DNA of 64,000 bases from Rugosimonospora acidiphila (GTDB lineage: Bacteria > Actinomycetota > Actinomycetes > Mycobacteriales > Micromonosporaceae), in assembly GCF_039543385.1 (NCBI RefSeq), contig NZ_BAABJQ010000003.1:124001-188000 (forward strand). Reading direction: 5' to 3'. Below are positions 16,786 to 26,493 of the stretch, in pieces; the stretch's first letter is position 1, and each line of letters opens with the position of its first letter. The translations under genes were made by a program, and so were the position numbers. The notes under the pieces are model-generated. The model searched no databases and was not told the origin of the DNA. It worked only from the letters and a program-made list of their open reading frames with translations.

Positions 16786-18002
16786 TCGAGCAGCATTTCC
16801 GCGCCCACTGGTGGCCGGCGGTGGCGAGCGTGACCCGCTTGGTGGGTGACCTCGCCACCGCCGAGGACGCGGTGCAGGAGGCGTACCTGGCCGCGGCCGT
16901 GCAGTGGCCGGCGCAGGGGGCGCCAGCCAACCCGCGGGCCTGGTTGATCGGTGTGGCACGGCACAAGGCGTTGGACACGATTCGACGTGACGTGCGCCGC
17001 CGCGAGAAGGAGTCCGCCGCGGCCATAACCGTGGGGCCGGCGCCTGGCAGCTCGTCGTCGGCCGACCCGATGACGGACCATGACCAACTCGGGCTCATCT
17101 TCATGTGCGCTCACCCGGCCCTGGACCTGCCGAGTCAGGTGGCGCTGACGCTGCGGTCGCTGTGCGGGCTGTCCAGTACGGAGATCGCGGCGCTGTTCCT
17201 GGTGCCCGAGGCGACCATGGCCAAGCGGTTGACCCGGGCCAAACGCAAGATTCGCGATACCGGTATCCGGCTGCGGGTACCCGAGCCGGAGTTGCTGGGT
17301 GAGCGCCTGGCAGGAGTCTTGCGCGTCATCTACCTCGTCTTCACCGAGGGACACAAGGCCAGCACCGGGACCCAGCTGGTGCGCGGACAACTCTGTGACC
17401 TGGGCATCGACCTGGCCCGGGGCCTGGCCCGCCTGCTGCCGGCCGAACCGGAAGTCGCCGGCCTGGTCGCGCTCCTGCTGCTTGTCGACGCGAGGCGAGT
17501 TGCCCGCACCGACGACGTCGGACGCCTGGTGCTGCTCGAGGACCAGGACCGTACGCGGTGGAACAAGAACATGATCCGTGAGGGGGAGCGGCTGCTGGAA
17601 CAGGCCCTGCGCAGCGGGCGGCCCGGACCCTACCAACTCCACGCCGCCATCGCCGCTTGTCACTCCACGGCCCCTCGCGCTGAGGACACGGACTGGCGGC
17701 AGATCGTACTGCTCTACGGAGAACTGCTGCGCTACGAGCCCAATCCCGTCGTGGAGGCCAACCGGGCGATCGCCGTCGCGATGAGCGACAACCCCTCCAC
17801 CGGACTGGAAATCCTCGACAGGCTGCGCGGCCACCCGCAGTTGCGCGACTGGCCGCACCTGCACATCGCCCGAGCTGATCTGCTGCGCCGACTCGCCCGC
17901 GCTCCCGAAGCGATCGACGCCTACCGGACCGCGTTGCGACTTCCGCTGACGGCCGCCGAGCAGACCTTCGTCACCGAGCGGATCAACCAACTCGCCGGCT
18001 GA
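16707..18002 (+). CDS. ECF42-type RNA polymerase sigma factor with C-terminal TPR-like extension
   Basis: Up to 431 residues. Sigma region 2 has TRLVGDLATAEDAVQEAYLAA, then ANPRAWLIGVARHKALDTIRR. Sigma region 4 has LCGLSSTEIAALFLVPEATMAKRLTRAKRKI. A helical C-terminal half of about 220 residues includes TGLEILDRLRGHPQL and AIDAYRTALRLP, characteristic of the ECF42 group. The frame opens at GTG 16707, overlapping the DGPF gene by 79 bases; TTG 16740 is an alternative start. No anti-sigma factor is present, and in this group the C-terminal domain takes over regulation. The target is probably the adjacent DGPF gene. Confidence 0.92.
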   Translation: MGVDDPRGVERLGGDSSGCSRVDAGLIEQHFRAHWWPAVASVTRLVGDLATAEDAVQEAYLAAAVQWPAQGAPANPRAWLIGVARHKALDTIRRDVRRREKESAAAITVGPAPGSSSSADPMTDHDQLGLIFMCAHPALDLPSQVALTLRSLCGLSSTEIAALFLVPEATMAKRLTRAKRKIRDTGIRLRVPEPELLGERLAGVLRVIYLVFTEGHKASTGTQLVRGQLCDLGIDLARGLARLLPAEPEVAGLVALLLLVDARRVARTDDVGRLVLLEDQDRTRWNKNMIREGERLLEQALRSGRPGPYQLHAAIAACHSTAPRAEDTDWRQIVLLYGELLRYEPNPVVEANRAIAVAMSDNPSTGLEILDRLRGHPQLRDWPHLHIARADLLRRLARAPEAIDAYRTALRLPLTAAEQTFVTERINQLAG

Positions 18003-18212
18003 AGCGCCCCCGATCACGGTCGCGCCCGCCATGCCCTGGGTGAGCTGCTGACCTGTCCGTTCTGCACGGCGGTGTGGGTGGCCAGCGGTCTGGCGGCCGG
18101 GTTGGTGCTCGCGCCGAGGCTGACCCGGTTCGCGATGGGCGTTGCCAGCGCCGTCGCGGGCGCCGACTTCCTACACTTCGGGTACGACGCGGCCAAGCGG
18201 CTGGCCGGTTAG
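18003..18212 (+). pseudogene. 3' fragment of a DUF1360 protein
   Basis: Directly after, and in the same frame as, the sigma-factor stop codon, the sequence reads GELLTCPFCTAVWVASGLAA, followed by a second hydrophobic stretch, and ends at 18212. The CPFC motif and helix pattern match the C-terminal part of DUF1360 membrane proteins. No start codon or ribosome site is present, and the N-terminal half is missing. Confidence 0.6.
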
Positions 18213-18345
18213 GCATCATCGGAAACCGCGGCAACACCGGTGACGAGGGGGAGTTCGGCCGCGGTCGTACCAACCGCCGAGGGCGGGATTAGTTTGCGCC
18301 CCGGACGGGCACTTGCTTGGCCCAGAGCACGGGACTGGAGCTGAG

Positions 18346-20466
18346 ATGGAGTTGTGGCCGGGGCAGCGGTCTCCGCTGGGTGCGACCTACGACGGAACGG
18401 GTACGAACTTCGCGATTTTCTCCGAGGCGGCCGAGGGTGTGGAGCTGTGCCTGTTCGACGAGGACGGTGGTGAGCGGCGCCACGAGCTGTATGAGGTGGA
18501 TGCGTTCGTCTGGCACGGATTCCTGCCCGCGGTCGGGCCCGGGCAGCGGTACGGGTTCCGGGTGCACGGGCCGTACGTTCCGGGGCGAGGGCTGCGCTGC
18601 AACCCGAACAAGCTGCTGATCGACCCGTACGCCAGGGCGATCGACGGGGACGTGCGCTGGGACCGTGCCCTGTACGGCTACGACTGGGACGCCCCGGATC
18701 GGATGTCGACCGACGATTCGGCGCCGTTCCTGCCCAAGAGCGTGGTCGTCAACCCGTACTTCGACTGGGCCGACGACCGGCGCCCCAACACCCCCTACCA
18801 CCACTCGGTCATCTACGAGGCGCACGTCAAGGGGCTGACCATGCGCCACCCGGGCATCCCGCCGAATCTGCGCGGCACCTACGCGGGCATCGGCCACCCG
18901 GCGATGGTGGACCATCTGCGACGGCTGGGGGTCACCGCGATCGAGCTGATGCCGGTGCACCACTTCGTTCACGACGAGCGGCTGGTCAAGCTGGGCCTGT
19001 CCAACTACTGGGGCTACAACACCATCGGCTTCTTCGCGCCGTACTCGGGCTACGCGGCCCAGGCCCAACCCGGCCAGCAGGTCCAGGAGTTCCGTTCGAT
19101 GGTGCGGGCGCTGCACGCGGCCGGCATCGAGGTATTGCTGGATGTGGTCTACAACCACACCGCCGAGGGTAACCACCTGGGTGCCACGCTGAGCCTGCGC
19201 GGCATCGACAATCGGCAGTACTACCGGTTGGTCGCGGAGGACCCGAGCCAGTACTACGACACGACGGGCTGTGGCAACAGCGTCAACGCGGGCAGCCCGC
19301 AGACGCTTCAGCTGATCATGGACTCGTTGCGGTACTGGGTGCAGGAGATGCACGTCGACGGGTTCCGGTTCGATCTGGCCGCCAGCCTGGCACGCGACTT
19401 CTACGAGGTGGATCGGCTGGCCACGTTCTTCGAGGTGGTGCAGCAGGATCCGGTGATCAGCGAGGTGAAGCTGATCGCGGAGCCGTGGGATCTGGGGCCC
19501 GGCGGGTACCAGGTGGGTAACTTCCCGCCGCTGTGGACGGAGTGGAACGGCCGGTACCGGGACACGGTGCGCGACTTCTGGCGCGGCGAACCGTCGACTC
19601 TGGCCGAGTTCGCCAGCCGGATCTGCGGCTCCGCCGACCTCTACCAGGATGACGGACGCCGCCCCATGGCCAGCATCAACTTCGTCACGGCGCACGACGG
19701 GTTCACCCTGTCGGATCTGGTCTCCTTCAACGAGAAGCACAATGAGGCCAACGGCGAGGACAACCGGGACGGTGAGAGTTACAACCGGTCGTGGAACTGC
19801 GGTGCGGAGGGGCCTACCGACGACGGCGGCGTGCTGGCGCTGCGGGCCTTGCAGCGACGCAACTTTCTGGCCACCCTGCTGCTGTCCCAGGGCGTACCGA
19901 TGATCGCTCATGGCGATGAGCTGGGCCGCACGCAGCACGGCAACAACAACGCCTACTGCCAGGACAGCGAACTGTCCTGGATGGACTGGGACGGCGCCGA
20001 CGAGCCGCTGCTGGAGTTCACCCGCCGCCTGATCGAGCTGCGCGGCGGTCATCGGGTGTTCCAACGGCGCCGTTTCTTCACCGGCCTACCGGCGCGCCGC
20101 GCCGAGGGCACACCGCTGCCGGACATGGAATGGTTCACCTTCGACGCTCGGCTGATGACCGAGGAGGACTGGCACGTCGATTTCGGCCGGTCGATCGGGC
20201 TGTTCCTCAACGGCGAGGGCATCTCCGACCGCAGCCCGATCGGTGAGCGCTACGCCGACGACTCGTTCCTGCTGCTGTTCAACGGCTCGGAGATCATGCT
20301 GGAGTTCGTGCTGCCGCCCGCCGAGTACGGCGACAAGTGGCAGGTGGTCATCGACACGACGCAGCCCACCGGCCAGGCCTCGGGCGGCGAAACGGTCACC
20401 GTTGCCGCCGGCGCACGCATCCCGGTGGCGCAGCGGTCGCTGATCGTGCTGAGCCGGGTGGTCTAG
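18346..20466 (+). CDS. glgX: glycogen debranching enzyme GlgX
   Basis: 706 residues, normal length for GlgX/TreX. A CBM48 domain comes first (about residues 5-110), then a GH13 barrel. The catalytic residues are Asp343 (GFRFDL), Glu379 (LIAEPWD) and Asp451 (TAHDGF), with region I DVVYNHTAEG near 266. It hydrolyses alpha-1,6 branches of glycogen or limit dextrins in the cytoplasm and releases linear maltooligosaccharides. These feed the two downstream enzymes. treY starts at the base right after the stop, and treZ overlaps treY, so the three form one operon. The ATG at 18346 has GGAG upstream. Confidence 0.97.
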   Translation: MELWPGQRSPLGATYDGTGTNFAIFSEAAEGVELCLFDEDGGERRHELYEVDAFVWHGFLPAVGPGQRYGFRVHGPYVPGRGLRCNPNKLLIDPYARAIDGDVRWDRALYGYDWDAPDRMSTDDSAPFLPKSVVVNPYFDWADDRRPNTPYHHSVIYEAHVKGLTMRHPGIPPNLRGTYAGIGHPAMVDHLRRLGVTAIELMPVHHFVHDERLVKLGLSNYWGYNTIGFFAPYSGYAAQAQPGQQVQEFRSMVRALHAAGIEVLLDVVYNHTAEGNHLGATLSLRGIDNRQYYRLVAEDPSQYYDTTGCGNSVNAGSPQTLQLIMDSLRYWVQEMHVDGFRFDLAASLARDFYEVDRLATFFEVVQQDPVISEVKLIAEPWDLGPGGYQVGNFPPLWTEWNGRYRDTVRDFWRGEPSTLAEFASRICGSADLYQDDGRRPMASINFVTAHDGFTLSDLVSFNEKHNEANGEDNRDGESYNRSWNCGAEGPTDDGGVLALRALQRRNFLATLLLSQGVPMIAHGDELGRTQHGNNNAYCQDSELSWMDWDGADEPLLEFTRRLIELRGGHRVFQRRRFFTGLPARRAEGTPLPDMEWFTFDARLMTEEDWHVDFGRSIGLFLNGEGISDRSPIGERYADDSFLLLFNGSEIMLEFVLPPAEYGDKWQVVIDTTQPTGQASGGETVTVAAGARIPVAQRSLIVLSRVV

Positions 20467-22701
20467 GTGGTACCGGCGAGCACCTACCGGCTGCAGATCC
20501 GGCCGGACCTCGACCTCACGGCGGCCGCCGAGCTGGTGGACTACCTGGCCGCGCTGGGCGTCACGCACCTCTACAGCGCGCCGCTGCTGGGCGCCGCACC
20601 CGGCTCGGCGCATGGCTACGACGTCGTCGATCCGACCCGGATCAACCCGCAGCTCGGTGGCCCGCGGGCCCTCGACCGGCTGGTCCAACGGCTGCGGGCC
20701 GCCGGGATGGGGCTGGTGCTCGACATCGTGCCCAACCATCTGGGAGTGGCCGTGCCCGAGGCCAACCCGGCCTGGTGGAGCGTGTTGCGCGAGGGCCGCG
20801 ACTCGCCGTACGCGGCGTGGTTCGACATCGACTGGGACCGGCCGCTGATCCTGCCGGTACTCGGCGACGAGCCCGACGCCCTGGATGCCCTGCGAGTGAT
20901 CGGCGACGAACTGCGCTACCACGACCACCGGTACCCGCTGGCGCCGGGCACCGGTGGCGGCGACCCGCGGCAGGTGCATGAACGGCAGCACTACCGGCTG
21001 GTCAACTGGCGGCGCGGCAACAGCGAACTGAACTACCGGCGGTTCTTCGCCGTCTCCGAGCTGGCCGCGGTGCGGGTCGAGGACCCGGCGGTGTTCGACG
21101 CCACGCACGCGGAGATCCTGCGCTGGTATGCCGCCGGTGCGGTGGATGGCCTGCGCGTCGACCACCCGGACGGGCTGCGCGACCCCGCCGGATACCTGCG
21201 CCGGCTCGCCGAGCGCGCTCCGGACGCGTGGCTGCTGGTGGAGAAGATCCTGGGAGTCGGCGAACGGCTCCCGCTCGACTGGCCGGTGGCCGGCACCACC
21301 GGCTACGACGCGCTCGGCGAGGTGTCCGGCCTGTTCGTGGATCCGGCTGCGGAGGCGGACTTTCCGGCCGAACAGCCCTGGCAGCGGGCCGCGTACCTGG
21401 GCAAGCGCGAGGTCGCGACGACCCTGCTGGCCGCCGAGGTGGCCCGGATCGCCCGGTTGGCGCCCGAGGTACCGGATGCCGCCCCGGCGCTGGTCGAGCT
21501 GGCCGCCCGCTTCCCGGTCTACCGCTCGTACCTGCCGGCCGGTGCCGGGCGGCTGCGGGACGCTCGGGACGCGGCCGACCCGACGGTGCGCCCTGCCCTG
21601 GACGCGTTGTGGCCGCGGCTGTCCGATCCGGGCGACGAGCTCGCGCTGCGCTTTCAGCAGCTGACGGGTGCGGTGATGGCCAAGGGCGTGGAGGACACCG
21701 CCGGGTACCGGTGGAACCGGTTCGTCGCGCTGAACGAGGTCGGCGGCTCGCCGCAACGGTTCGGGATGACCGTCGAGGAGTTCCACCGGGCGGCCACCGC
21801 GCGGCAGGAGCACTGGCCGGCCACGATGACGACGCTGTCCACGCACGACACGAAGCGCTCGGAGGATGTCCGCGCCAGGCTGGCGGTGCTGTCGGAGATG
21901 CCCGCGCAGTGGCGCGCCCGGGTGGCCTCCTGGTCGGCGGCCGCGCCGCTGCCCGATCCGGACCTCGCCGACCTGCTGTGGCAGACCGTCGTCGGCGCCT
22001 GGCCGATCGAGCGCGAGCGACTGCGCGACTACGCCCGCAAGGCGGCCCGCGAGGCGGCCACACACACCCGGTGGGACGCCCCGCAGCCGGCGTTCGAGGA
22101 CGCGGTACGGGCGCTGGTCGACGCCTGCTTCGACGACCCGGTACGGGCCGGCGAGGTGGCGGACTTCGCGGCCTCGATCGCTTCCGACGGGTGGAGCAAC
22201 GCGCTGGGGCAGAAGCTGGTGCAGCTGACCATGCCCGGGGTGCCGGACACGTACCAGGGCACCGAGCTGTGGGACAACTCGCTGGTCGATCCCGACAACC
22301 GGCGCCCGGTGGACTTCGCCGCGCGCCGCACCCTGCTGACCCGGCTCGACGAGGGCTGGCTGCCGCCGGTGGACGGGACGGGCGCGGCGAAGCTGCTGCT
22401 GGTCAGCCGGGTGCTGCGGCTGCGGCGGGACCGACCGCAGCTGTTTTCCGGGTACCGGCCGGTGCGGGCGACGGGAGCCGCGGCCGGTCATGTGATCGCA
22501 TTCGATCGGGGCGGGGTGGTGGCCGTCGCCACCCGGCTGCCCCGCACCCTGGGCGCCGCCGGTGGATGGGATGACACCACGCTCGCGCTGCACGGACCCC
22601 GGGTGACCGACATACTGACCGGGGGGTCGTTCGCGCCGCCACGGCTGCGCGTCGCCGACCTCCTGTCCACCTATCCCGTCGCACTTCTGGTGGAGACATG
22701 A
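20467..22701 (+). CDS. treY: maltooligosyltrehalose synthase
   Basis: 744 residues from a GTG that immediately follows the glgX stop. The enzyme is a GH13 intramolecular transglucosylase. It turns the reducing-end alpha-1,4 link of a maltooligosaccharide into the alpha,alpha-1,1 link of trehalose. The N-terminus (PASTYRLQI) is typical. Likely catalytic residues are Asp232 (GLRVDHPDGL), Glu259 (LLVEKILG) and Asp461 (STHDTKRSED). Family signatures include LYSAPLLGAAPGSAHGYD and MAKGVEDTAGYRWNRF. The stop overlaps the treZ start (ATGA). Confidence 0.97.
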   Translation: MVPASTYRLQIRPDLDLTAAAELVDYLAALGVTHLYSAPLLGAAPGSAHGYDVVDPTRINPQLGGPRALDRLVQRLRAAGMGLVLDIVPNHLGVAVPEANPAWWSVLREGRDSPYAAWFDIDWDRPLILPVLGDEPDALDALRVIGDELRYHDHRYPLAPGTGGGDPRQVHERQHYRLVNWRRGNSELNYRRFFAVSELAAVRVEDPAVFDATHAEILRWYAAGAVDGLRVDHPDGLRDPAGYLRRLAERAPDAWLLVEKILGVGERLPLDWPVAGTTGYDALGEVSGLFVDPAAEADFPAEQPWQRAAYLGKREVATTLLAAEVARIARLAPEVPDAAPALVELAARFPVYRSYLPAGAGRLRDARDAADPTVRPALDALWPRLSDPGDELALRFQQLTGAVMAKGVEDTAGYRWNRFVALNEVGGSPQRFGMTVEEFHRAATARQEHWPATMTTLSTHDTKRSEDVRARLAVLSEMPAQWRARVASWSAAAPLPDPDLADLLWQTVVGAWPIERERLRDYARKAAREAATHTRWDAPQPAFEDAVRALVDACFDDPVRAGEVADFAASIASDGWSNALGQKLVQLTMPGVPDTYQGTELWDNSLVDPDNRRPVDFAARRTLLTRLDEGWLPPVDGTGAAKLLLVSRVLRLRRDRPQLFSGYRPVRATGAAAGHVIAFDRGGVVAVATRLPRTLGAAGGWDDTTLALHGPRVTDILTGGSFAPPRLRVADLLSTYPVALLVET

Positions 22702-24428
22702 CCACATTCACCGTCTGGGCGCCGGACTCCGACCGGGTGCGGCTGAGTCTGGCCGGCTCGCCCCAGCCCATGACCAGGGGCGACGGCGGTTGGTGGCGCG
22801 CCGAGGTTGCGCACGCCGGGCCGGGCACCGATTACGCGTACCTGCTGGACGACGACGAATCCCCGCTGCCCGACCCGTGCTCACGATGGCAGCCGCAGGG
22901 CGTGCACGGGCCCAGCCGGCTCTACGATCACGGCGCGTTCGGCTGGACCGACCACGCGTGGACCGGCCGGCAGCTGCCCGGCGCCGTGCTCTACGAGCTG
23001 CACATCGGCACCTTCACGCCGGAAGGCACCTTCGACGCCGCGATCGGCCGGCTGGATCACCTCGTGGACCTCGGCGTCGACCTCGTGGAGCTGCTGCCGG
23101 TCAACGCGTTCAACGGCGAGCACAACTGGGGGTACGACGGTGTCTGCTGGTACGCGCCGCACGAACCCTACGGTGGCCCCGACGGCCTCAAACGGCTGAT
23201 CGACGCGTGCCACCGGCGCGGTCTGGGGGTGGTCCTCGACGTCGTCTACAACCATTTCGGCCCTTCCGGGGCATACGCGCCGCGGTTCGGCCCGTACCTG
23301 GCCGCCAGCAGCAACACCTGGGGGCGTTCGCTCAACCTCGACGGACCCCACTCCGACGAGGTGCGCCGGTATGTGATCGACAGCGTGCTGATGTGGCTGC
23401 GTGACTACCACGTGGACGGCCTGCGGCTGGACGCGGTGCACGCGCTCGTCGATCATCGCGCCACGCACCTGCTGGAGGAGCTGGCCGTGGAGGTGGAGTC
23501 GCTGTCCACCCATCTGGGCCGACCGCTGTCGCTGATCGCCGAGTCCGACCTCAACGATCCGCGCCTGATCACCCCGCGGGAGGCGCACGGGTATGGACTG
23601 CACGCCCAGTGGGACGACGACGTGCACCATGCCCTGCACGCGCTGGTCACCGGGGAGCGGCAGGGCTACTACGGCGACTTCGGCTCCGTGGAATGCCTGT
23701 CCGACGTGTTGGGCTCCGCCTACTTCCACGCCGGAACCTGGTCGTCGTTCCGCGCCCGCACGCACGGCCGACCGGTCGACCGGCGGCGCTCCGCCGGGCA
23801 CCGCTTCGTCGCGTATCTGCAGAACCACGACCAGGTCGGCAACCGGGCTGCCGGCGACCGGCTGTCCGCTTCGGTGCCCGATCCGCTGCTGCGGGTGGCC
23901 GCGACGCTGCTGATGACCAGCCCGTTCACTCCGATGCTGTTCATGGGTGAGGAGTGGGCGGCCGGCACGCCGTGGCAGTTTTTCACCAGCCACCCCGAGC
24001 CCGAGCTGGCCGCTGCCGTGGCCGGCGGCCGGCGGGCGGAGTTCGCCGGGCACGGCTGGGCAGACGTGGACGTGCCGGATCCGCAGGACCCGCAGACCTT
24101 CGCCCGTTCCAAGCTGGACTGGTCGGAGTTGGGTCGGCCATGCCACGCCGAGATGCTGGCGTTCTACCGGCGGCTGATCGCACTGCGCAAGGCGCACCCG
24201 GGCCTGTCGGACCCGCGGCTGGACCGGGTCGAGGTGCGCCACGGCGACCGGTTCCTGATGATCCGGCGTGGGGCGTACGTGGTGCTGGCCAACTTCGCCG
24301 AGCGCAACTGCCGCATCGGGCTGGACGCGTGGCCCCGCGAGGTACTGCTGGCCACCGGTCCGGAGTTGGTCCTGATCCGCAGCGCCGTCGAACTTGGGCC
24401 GCGGTCGGCGGCGGTCGTCCGCTGCTGA
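22698..24428 (+). CDS. treZ: malto-oligosyltrehalose trehalohydrolase
   Basis: 576 residues. It cleaves the maltooligosyltrehalose made by TreY and releases free trehalose. An N-terminal beta-sandwich (FTVWAPDSDRVRLSL) is followed by a GH13 barrel. Catalytic residues are Asp245 (GLRLDAVHAL), Glu282 (LIAESDLN) and Asp378 (QNHDQVGNR). LFMGEEWAAGTPWQFFTSH is a TreZ hallmark. It is the last gene of the glgX-treY-treZ operon, with a four-base overlap with treY. No strong terminator is seen in the 69 bases before the convergent STAS gene. Confidence 0.97.
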   Translation: MTTFTVWAPDSDRVRLSLAGSPQPMTRGDGGWWRAEVAHAGPGTDYAYLLDDDESPLPDPCSRWQPQGVHGPSRLYDHGAFGWTDHAWTGRQLPGAVLYELHIGTFTPEGTFDAAIGRLDHLVDLGVDLVELLPVNAFNGEHNWGYDGVCWYAPHEPYGGPDGLKRLIDACHRRGLGVVLDVVYNHFGPSGAYAPRFGPYLAASSNTWGRSLNLDGPHSDEVRRYVIDSVLMWLRDYHVDGLRLDAVHALVDHRATHLLEELAVEVESLSTHLGRPLSLIAESDLNDPRLITPREAHGYGLHAQWDDDVHHALHALVTGERQGYYGDFGSVECLSDVLGSAYFHAGTWSSFRARTHGRPVDRRRSAGHRFVAYLQNHDQVGNRAAGDRLSASVPDPLLRVAATLLMTSPFTPMLFMGEEWAAGTPWQFFTSHPEPELAAAVAGGRRAEFAGHGWADVDVPDPQDPQTFARSKLDWSELGRPCHAEMLAFYRRLIALRKAHPGLSDPRLDRVEVRHGDRFLMIRRGAYVVLANFAERNCRIGLDAWPREVLLATGPELVLIRSAVELGPRSAAVVRC

Positions 24429-24497
24429 CCGGCGAGCCGGGCCAGATCGGGCACGTCCGCCCCGCGGTCGACCCACCACCACAGGTGAACGGCGACC

Positions 24498-24818
24498 TCA
24501 GTCCGGGTCGTCGCCAGCAAGGTATGACCACACGCCGGAGACGTTCAGCACCCACCGGACGTGGTCGCGAGCGTTGACGACGCGGTACTCCAGAGCGTGA
24601 GCGTCTGCGAGATGCCGGCCGGCGATCAGGCTCCCGATCCCGGAGGAGTCGAGGAAGGTTACCCGGTCGAGGTCAACGATCACCGCCCGCGGGCGACCGC
24701 CTATCGCCCCGGCCACGGCAGTGCGTAGGCCGTTCACGGTCACCGTGGTGAGTTCCCCGGCGACCGTTACCCGGATCACGCTCGCCGCCTCCTCCGATAC
24801 ATCGATCGACATCGTCAC
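24498..24818 (-). CDS. STAS-domain anti-sigma factor antagonist
   Basis: 106 residues from a GTG preceded by AAGGAGAG. It is a single STAS domain: RAVIVDLDRVTFLDSSGIGS holds the phosphorylatable serine (Ser58 or Ser59) expected for SpoIIAA/RsbV-type antagonists. These proteins bind and neutralise a kinase anti-sigma factor when dephosphorylated. No kinase or sigma partner is adjacent, so the network partner lies elsewhere. It is convergent with treZ. Confidence 0.92.
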   Translation of the reverse strand: MTMSIDVSEEAASVIRVTVAGELTTVTVNGLRTAVAGAIGGRPRAVIVDLDRVTFLDSSGIGSLIAGRHLADAHALEYRVVNARDHVRWVLNVSGVWSYLAGDDPD

Positions 24819-24969
24819 TGACTTCTCTCCTTCACGCCCGGGTGCCGCCGTCCCTGTCCTCAGCGATGCATGGTCGACACCGCGCCGTCGCGATCATCGA
24901 ATCGCGGTTGTCCGGCCCGCGCCGCCCGTCCGCCCGGAGTTTCCCATAGCCGGCCCATTTCATCTTGAT

Positions 24970-25227
24970 CAGGTGGGGGCTGCCTTGCCAGGGCGGGGGC
25001 CTACCCGGTCGAGATCGACGTCTCGGAGAAGCAGCTCGCTACTGCTCGCACCATGCAGATAGAGTTCGGCATCGAATTCCCCCTTGTCCTGGGCATTGCT
25101 GAGGCAGTCCCCTACGAGGACGATGCGTTCGGCTTCGCGATCAGCGAGTACGGTGCCGCGTTGTGGTGCGATCCGTACCTGTGGATTCCCGAGGCCGCCC
25201 GGATTCTTGTTCCTGGCGGTTCCGACC
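24970..25227 (+). pseudogene. internal fragment of a class I SAM methyltransferase
   Basis: The frame reads ARAGAYPVEIDVSEKQLATA, then FGIEFPLVLGIAEAVPYEDD, ISEYGAALWCDPYLWIPEAA and RILVPGG. This is the motif I end to motif III region of a type-11 methyltransferase. The first motif (DLGCG) and everything after the post-III glycines are absent. No start codon suits the 5' end. Sequence after 25227 makes no recognisable protein up to the DUF916 gene. Confidence 0.7.
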
Positions 25228-25368
25228 GACTTCGCCCGGCAATGGCCCAGTCGGGAGATCTGGATGGCCCGGCTCGCAGGCTGACAGGGGCCGTCGAGGT
25301 CACCACGTCGGAACGGGCTGGATGCCTGGCTTGGGCTGGCCACGGCAGGCCGGAGGTCGGGGACGCTC

Positions 25369-26493
25369 TCACGGCGATTCGGAACCCTCGCCAGGGTCAG
25401 ACGGTGCCGTGGGCGGCGCCGTGCCGCTGCGCATTTGCGCGCGAAGCGCCCTGACCGCAACCCTTTCCTGGCGTCGGCGGACCAGCCAGGATCGCCAACG
25501 CCGCCGGGTGAGCACCAGAGCGACGATGGCACCGACCACGACGACCGCCACGGAGCCCGTCGCGACCCAAGGGAAGAATGACAGCCGGACGGTGTTGCTC
25601 CGTACCACCCGTTTCGGACCGTTGGGTACCGTGGCCGTGATCTCCGCGGTGACGCCGCGTCGGCCGAGCCGCGGCAGGCCGGACAGCGTCCCTCTGAGGG
25701 TGGCGGTACCGCCGGGGATGACGTAGAGCCCCGCGGGTGCCAGGGTCACGGAGGACGGTTTGCCACCCGACACGCGCAGCTTGCCATCCATGGCGAACAG
25801 GACATTCCCCGTGTTGTGCACGGTGACGGTGAAGGTTTCGCCGGAGCCGGCGCGCCGGCTCTGCAGGGTGGACAGGCTCAACTCCAGGTCGGCCCTGCCA
25901 GGCACGGTGAGCTGGACCAGTCGAGCGATCCGGGTCTCCGTGCTCAGTCCGTTGTCGACATGGGCGCCACGAAGGGAAGTGACGAATGCTCCTACGTAGG
26001 TGCCCGGTGGCGTGCCCGGGGGCACGGCCAGCGAGAACCCGATCGTCGTCTGACCGTGCGCCGGGACTGTAACGGATGCCGGAGTGTGCAGCATGAGCCA
26101 GGCGCCGACCTGCGTCATGTGCTGTGTCTGCTGGGCTGGGGCGAGGCCGCCGCCCCGTGCCATCGACACGTCCGCGCCGTACACCTGGAAGGTGAGCGGC
26201 CCGGCGCTCTGGTTGTAGATGATTGCCGAATCGTCGACACGAGCGCCGGCCTTGAGCGAGTAGCTGAAGTGCCCGCCGGGCAACGTGGTCAGGCCGTAGA
26301 GCCCGGCTTGCACGCCGAAGGGCAGAGCCGGGGCAGACGAACTGCTCGGACTCGGGGTCGGGTCCTTGGCCCAGGCCGCCGGGCCGGGCAGGCCAGGTAG
26401 TAGCGCCAGCCCCATCGCGAGCGCAGCGCCGCACGCCGCCACGAACCGACGAACTCGGGCGGACCTGCGGATTAACACGATTCGCACCGGCAT
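25369..26493 (-). CDS. DUF916/WxL-interacting-type surface protein
   Basis: 374 residues. A signal peptide (about 1-42, with an arginine-rich start) precedes a Pro/Ser linker, then a domain with PGGHFSYSLKAGARVDDSAIIYN, PPGTPPGTYVGAFVTS and a second Ig-like part. A membrane segment (about 310-332) and a basic cytosolic tail end the protein. This matches the DUF916 (WxLIP peptidoglycan-binding) plus C-terminal-anchor layout. Such proteins sit on the cell wall and bind WxL-domain partners. The divergent neighbour ends in a WxL-like domain, which supports pairing. Family assignment is good; the function in this organism is an inference. Confidence 0.82.
   Translation of the reverse strand: MPVRIVLIRRSARVRRFVAACGAALAMGLALLPGLPGPAAWAKDPTPSPSSSSAPALPFGVQAGLYGLTTLPGGHFSYSLKAGARVDDSAIIYNQSAGPLTFQVYGADVSMARGGGLAPAQQTQHMTQVGAWLMLHTPASVTVPAHGQTTIGFSLAVPPGTPPGTYVGAFVTSLRGAHVDNGLSTETRIARLVQLTVPGRADLELSLSTLQSRRAGSGETFTVTVHNTGNVLFAMDGKLRVSGGKPSSVTLAPAGLYVIPGGTATLRGTLSGLPRLGRRGVTAEITATVPNGPKRVVRSNTVRLSFFPWVATGSVAVVVVGAIVALVLTRRRWRSWLVRRRQERVAVRALRAQMRSGTAPPTAPSDPGEGSESP

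Noticed and set aside
18289..20064. 591-codon minus-strand frame
   Set aside because: Antisense shadow of glgX; Arg/Val/Gln-rich with no family motif.
20086..22707. 873-codon minus-strand frame
   Set aside because: Antisense shadow of treY produced by GC-rich third positions.
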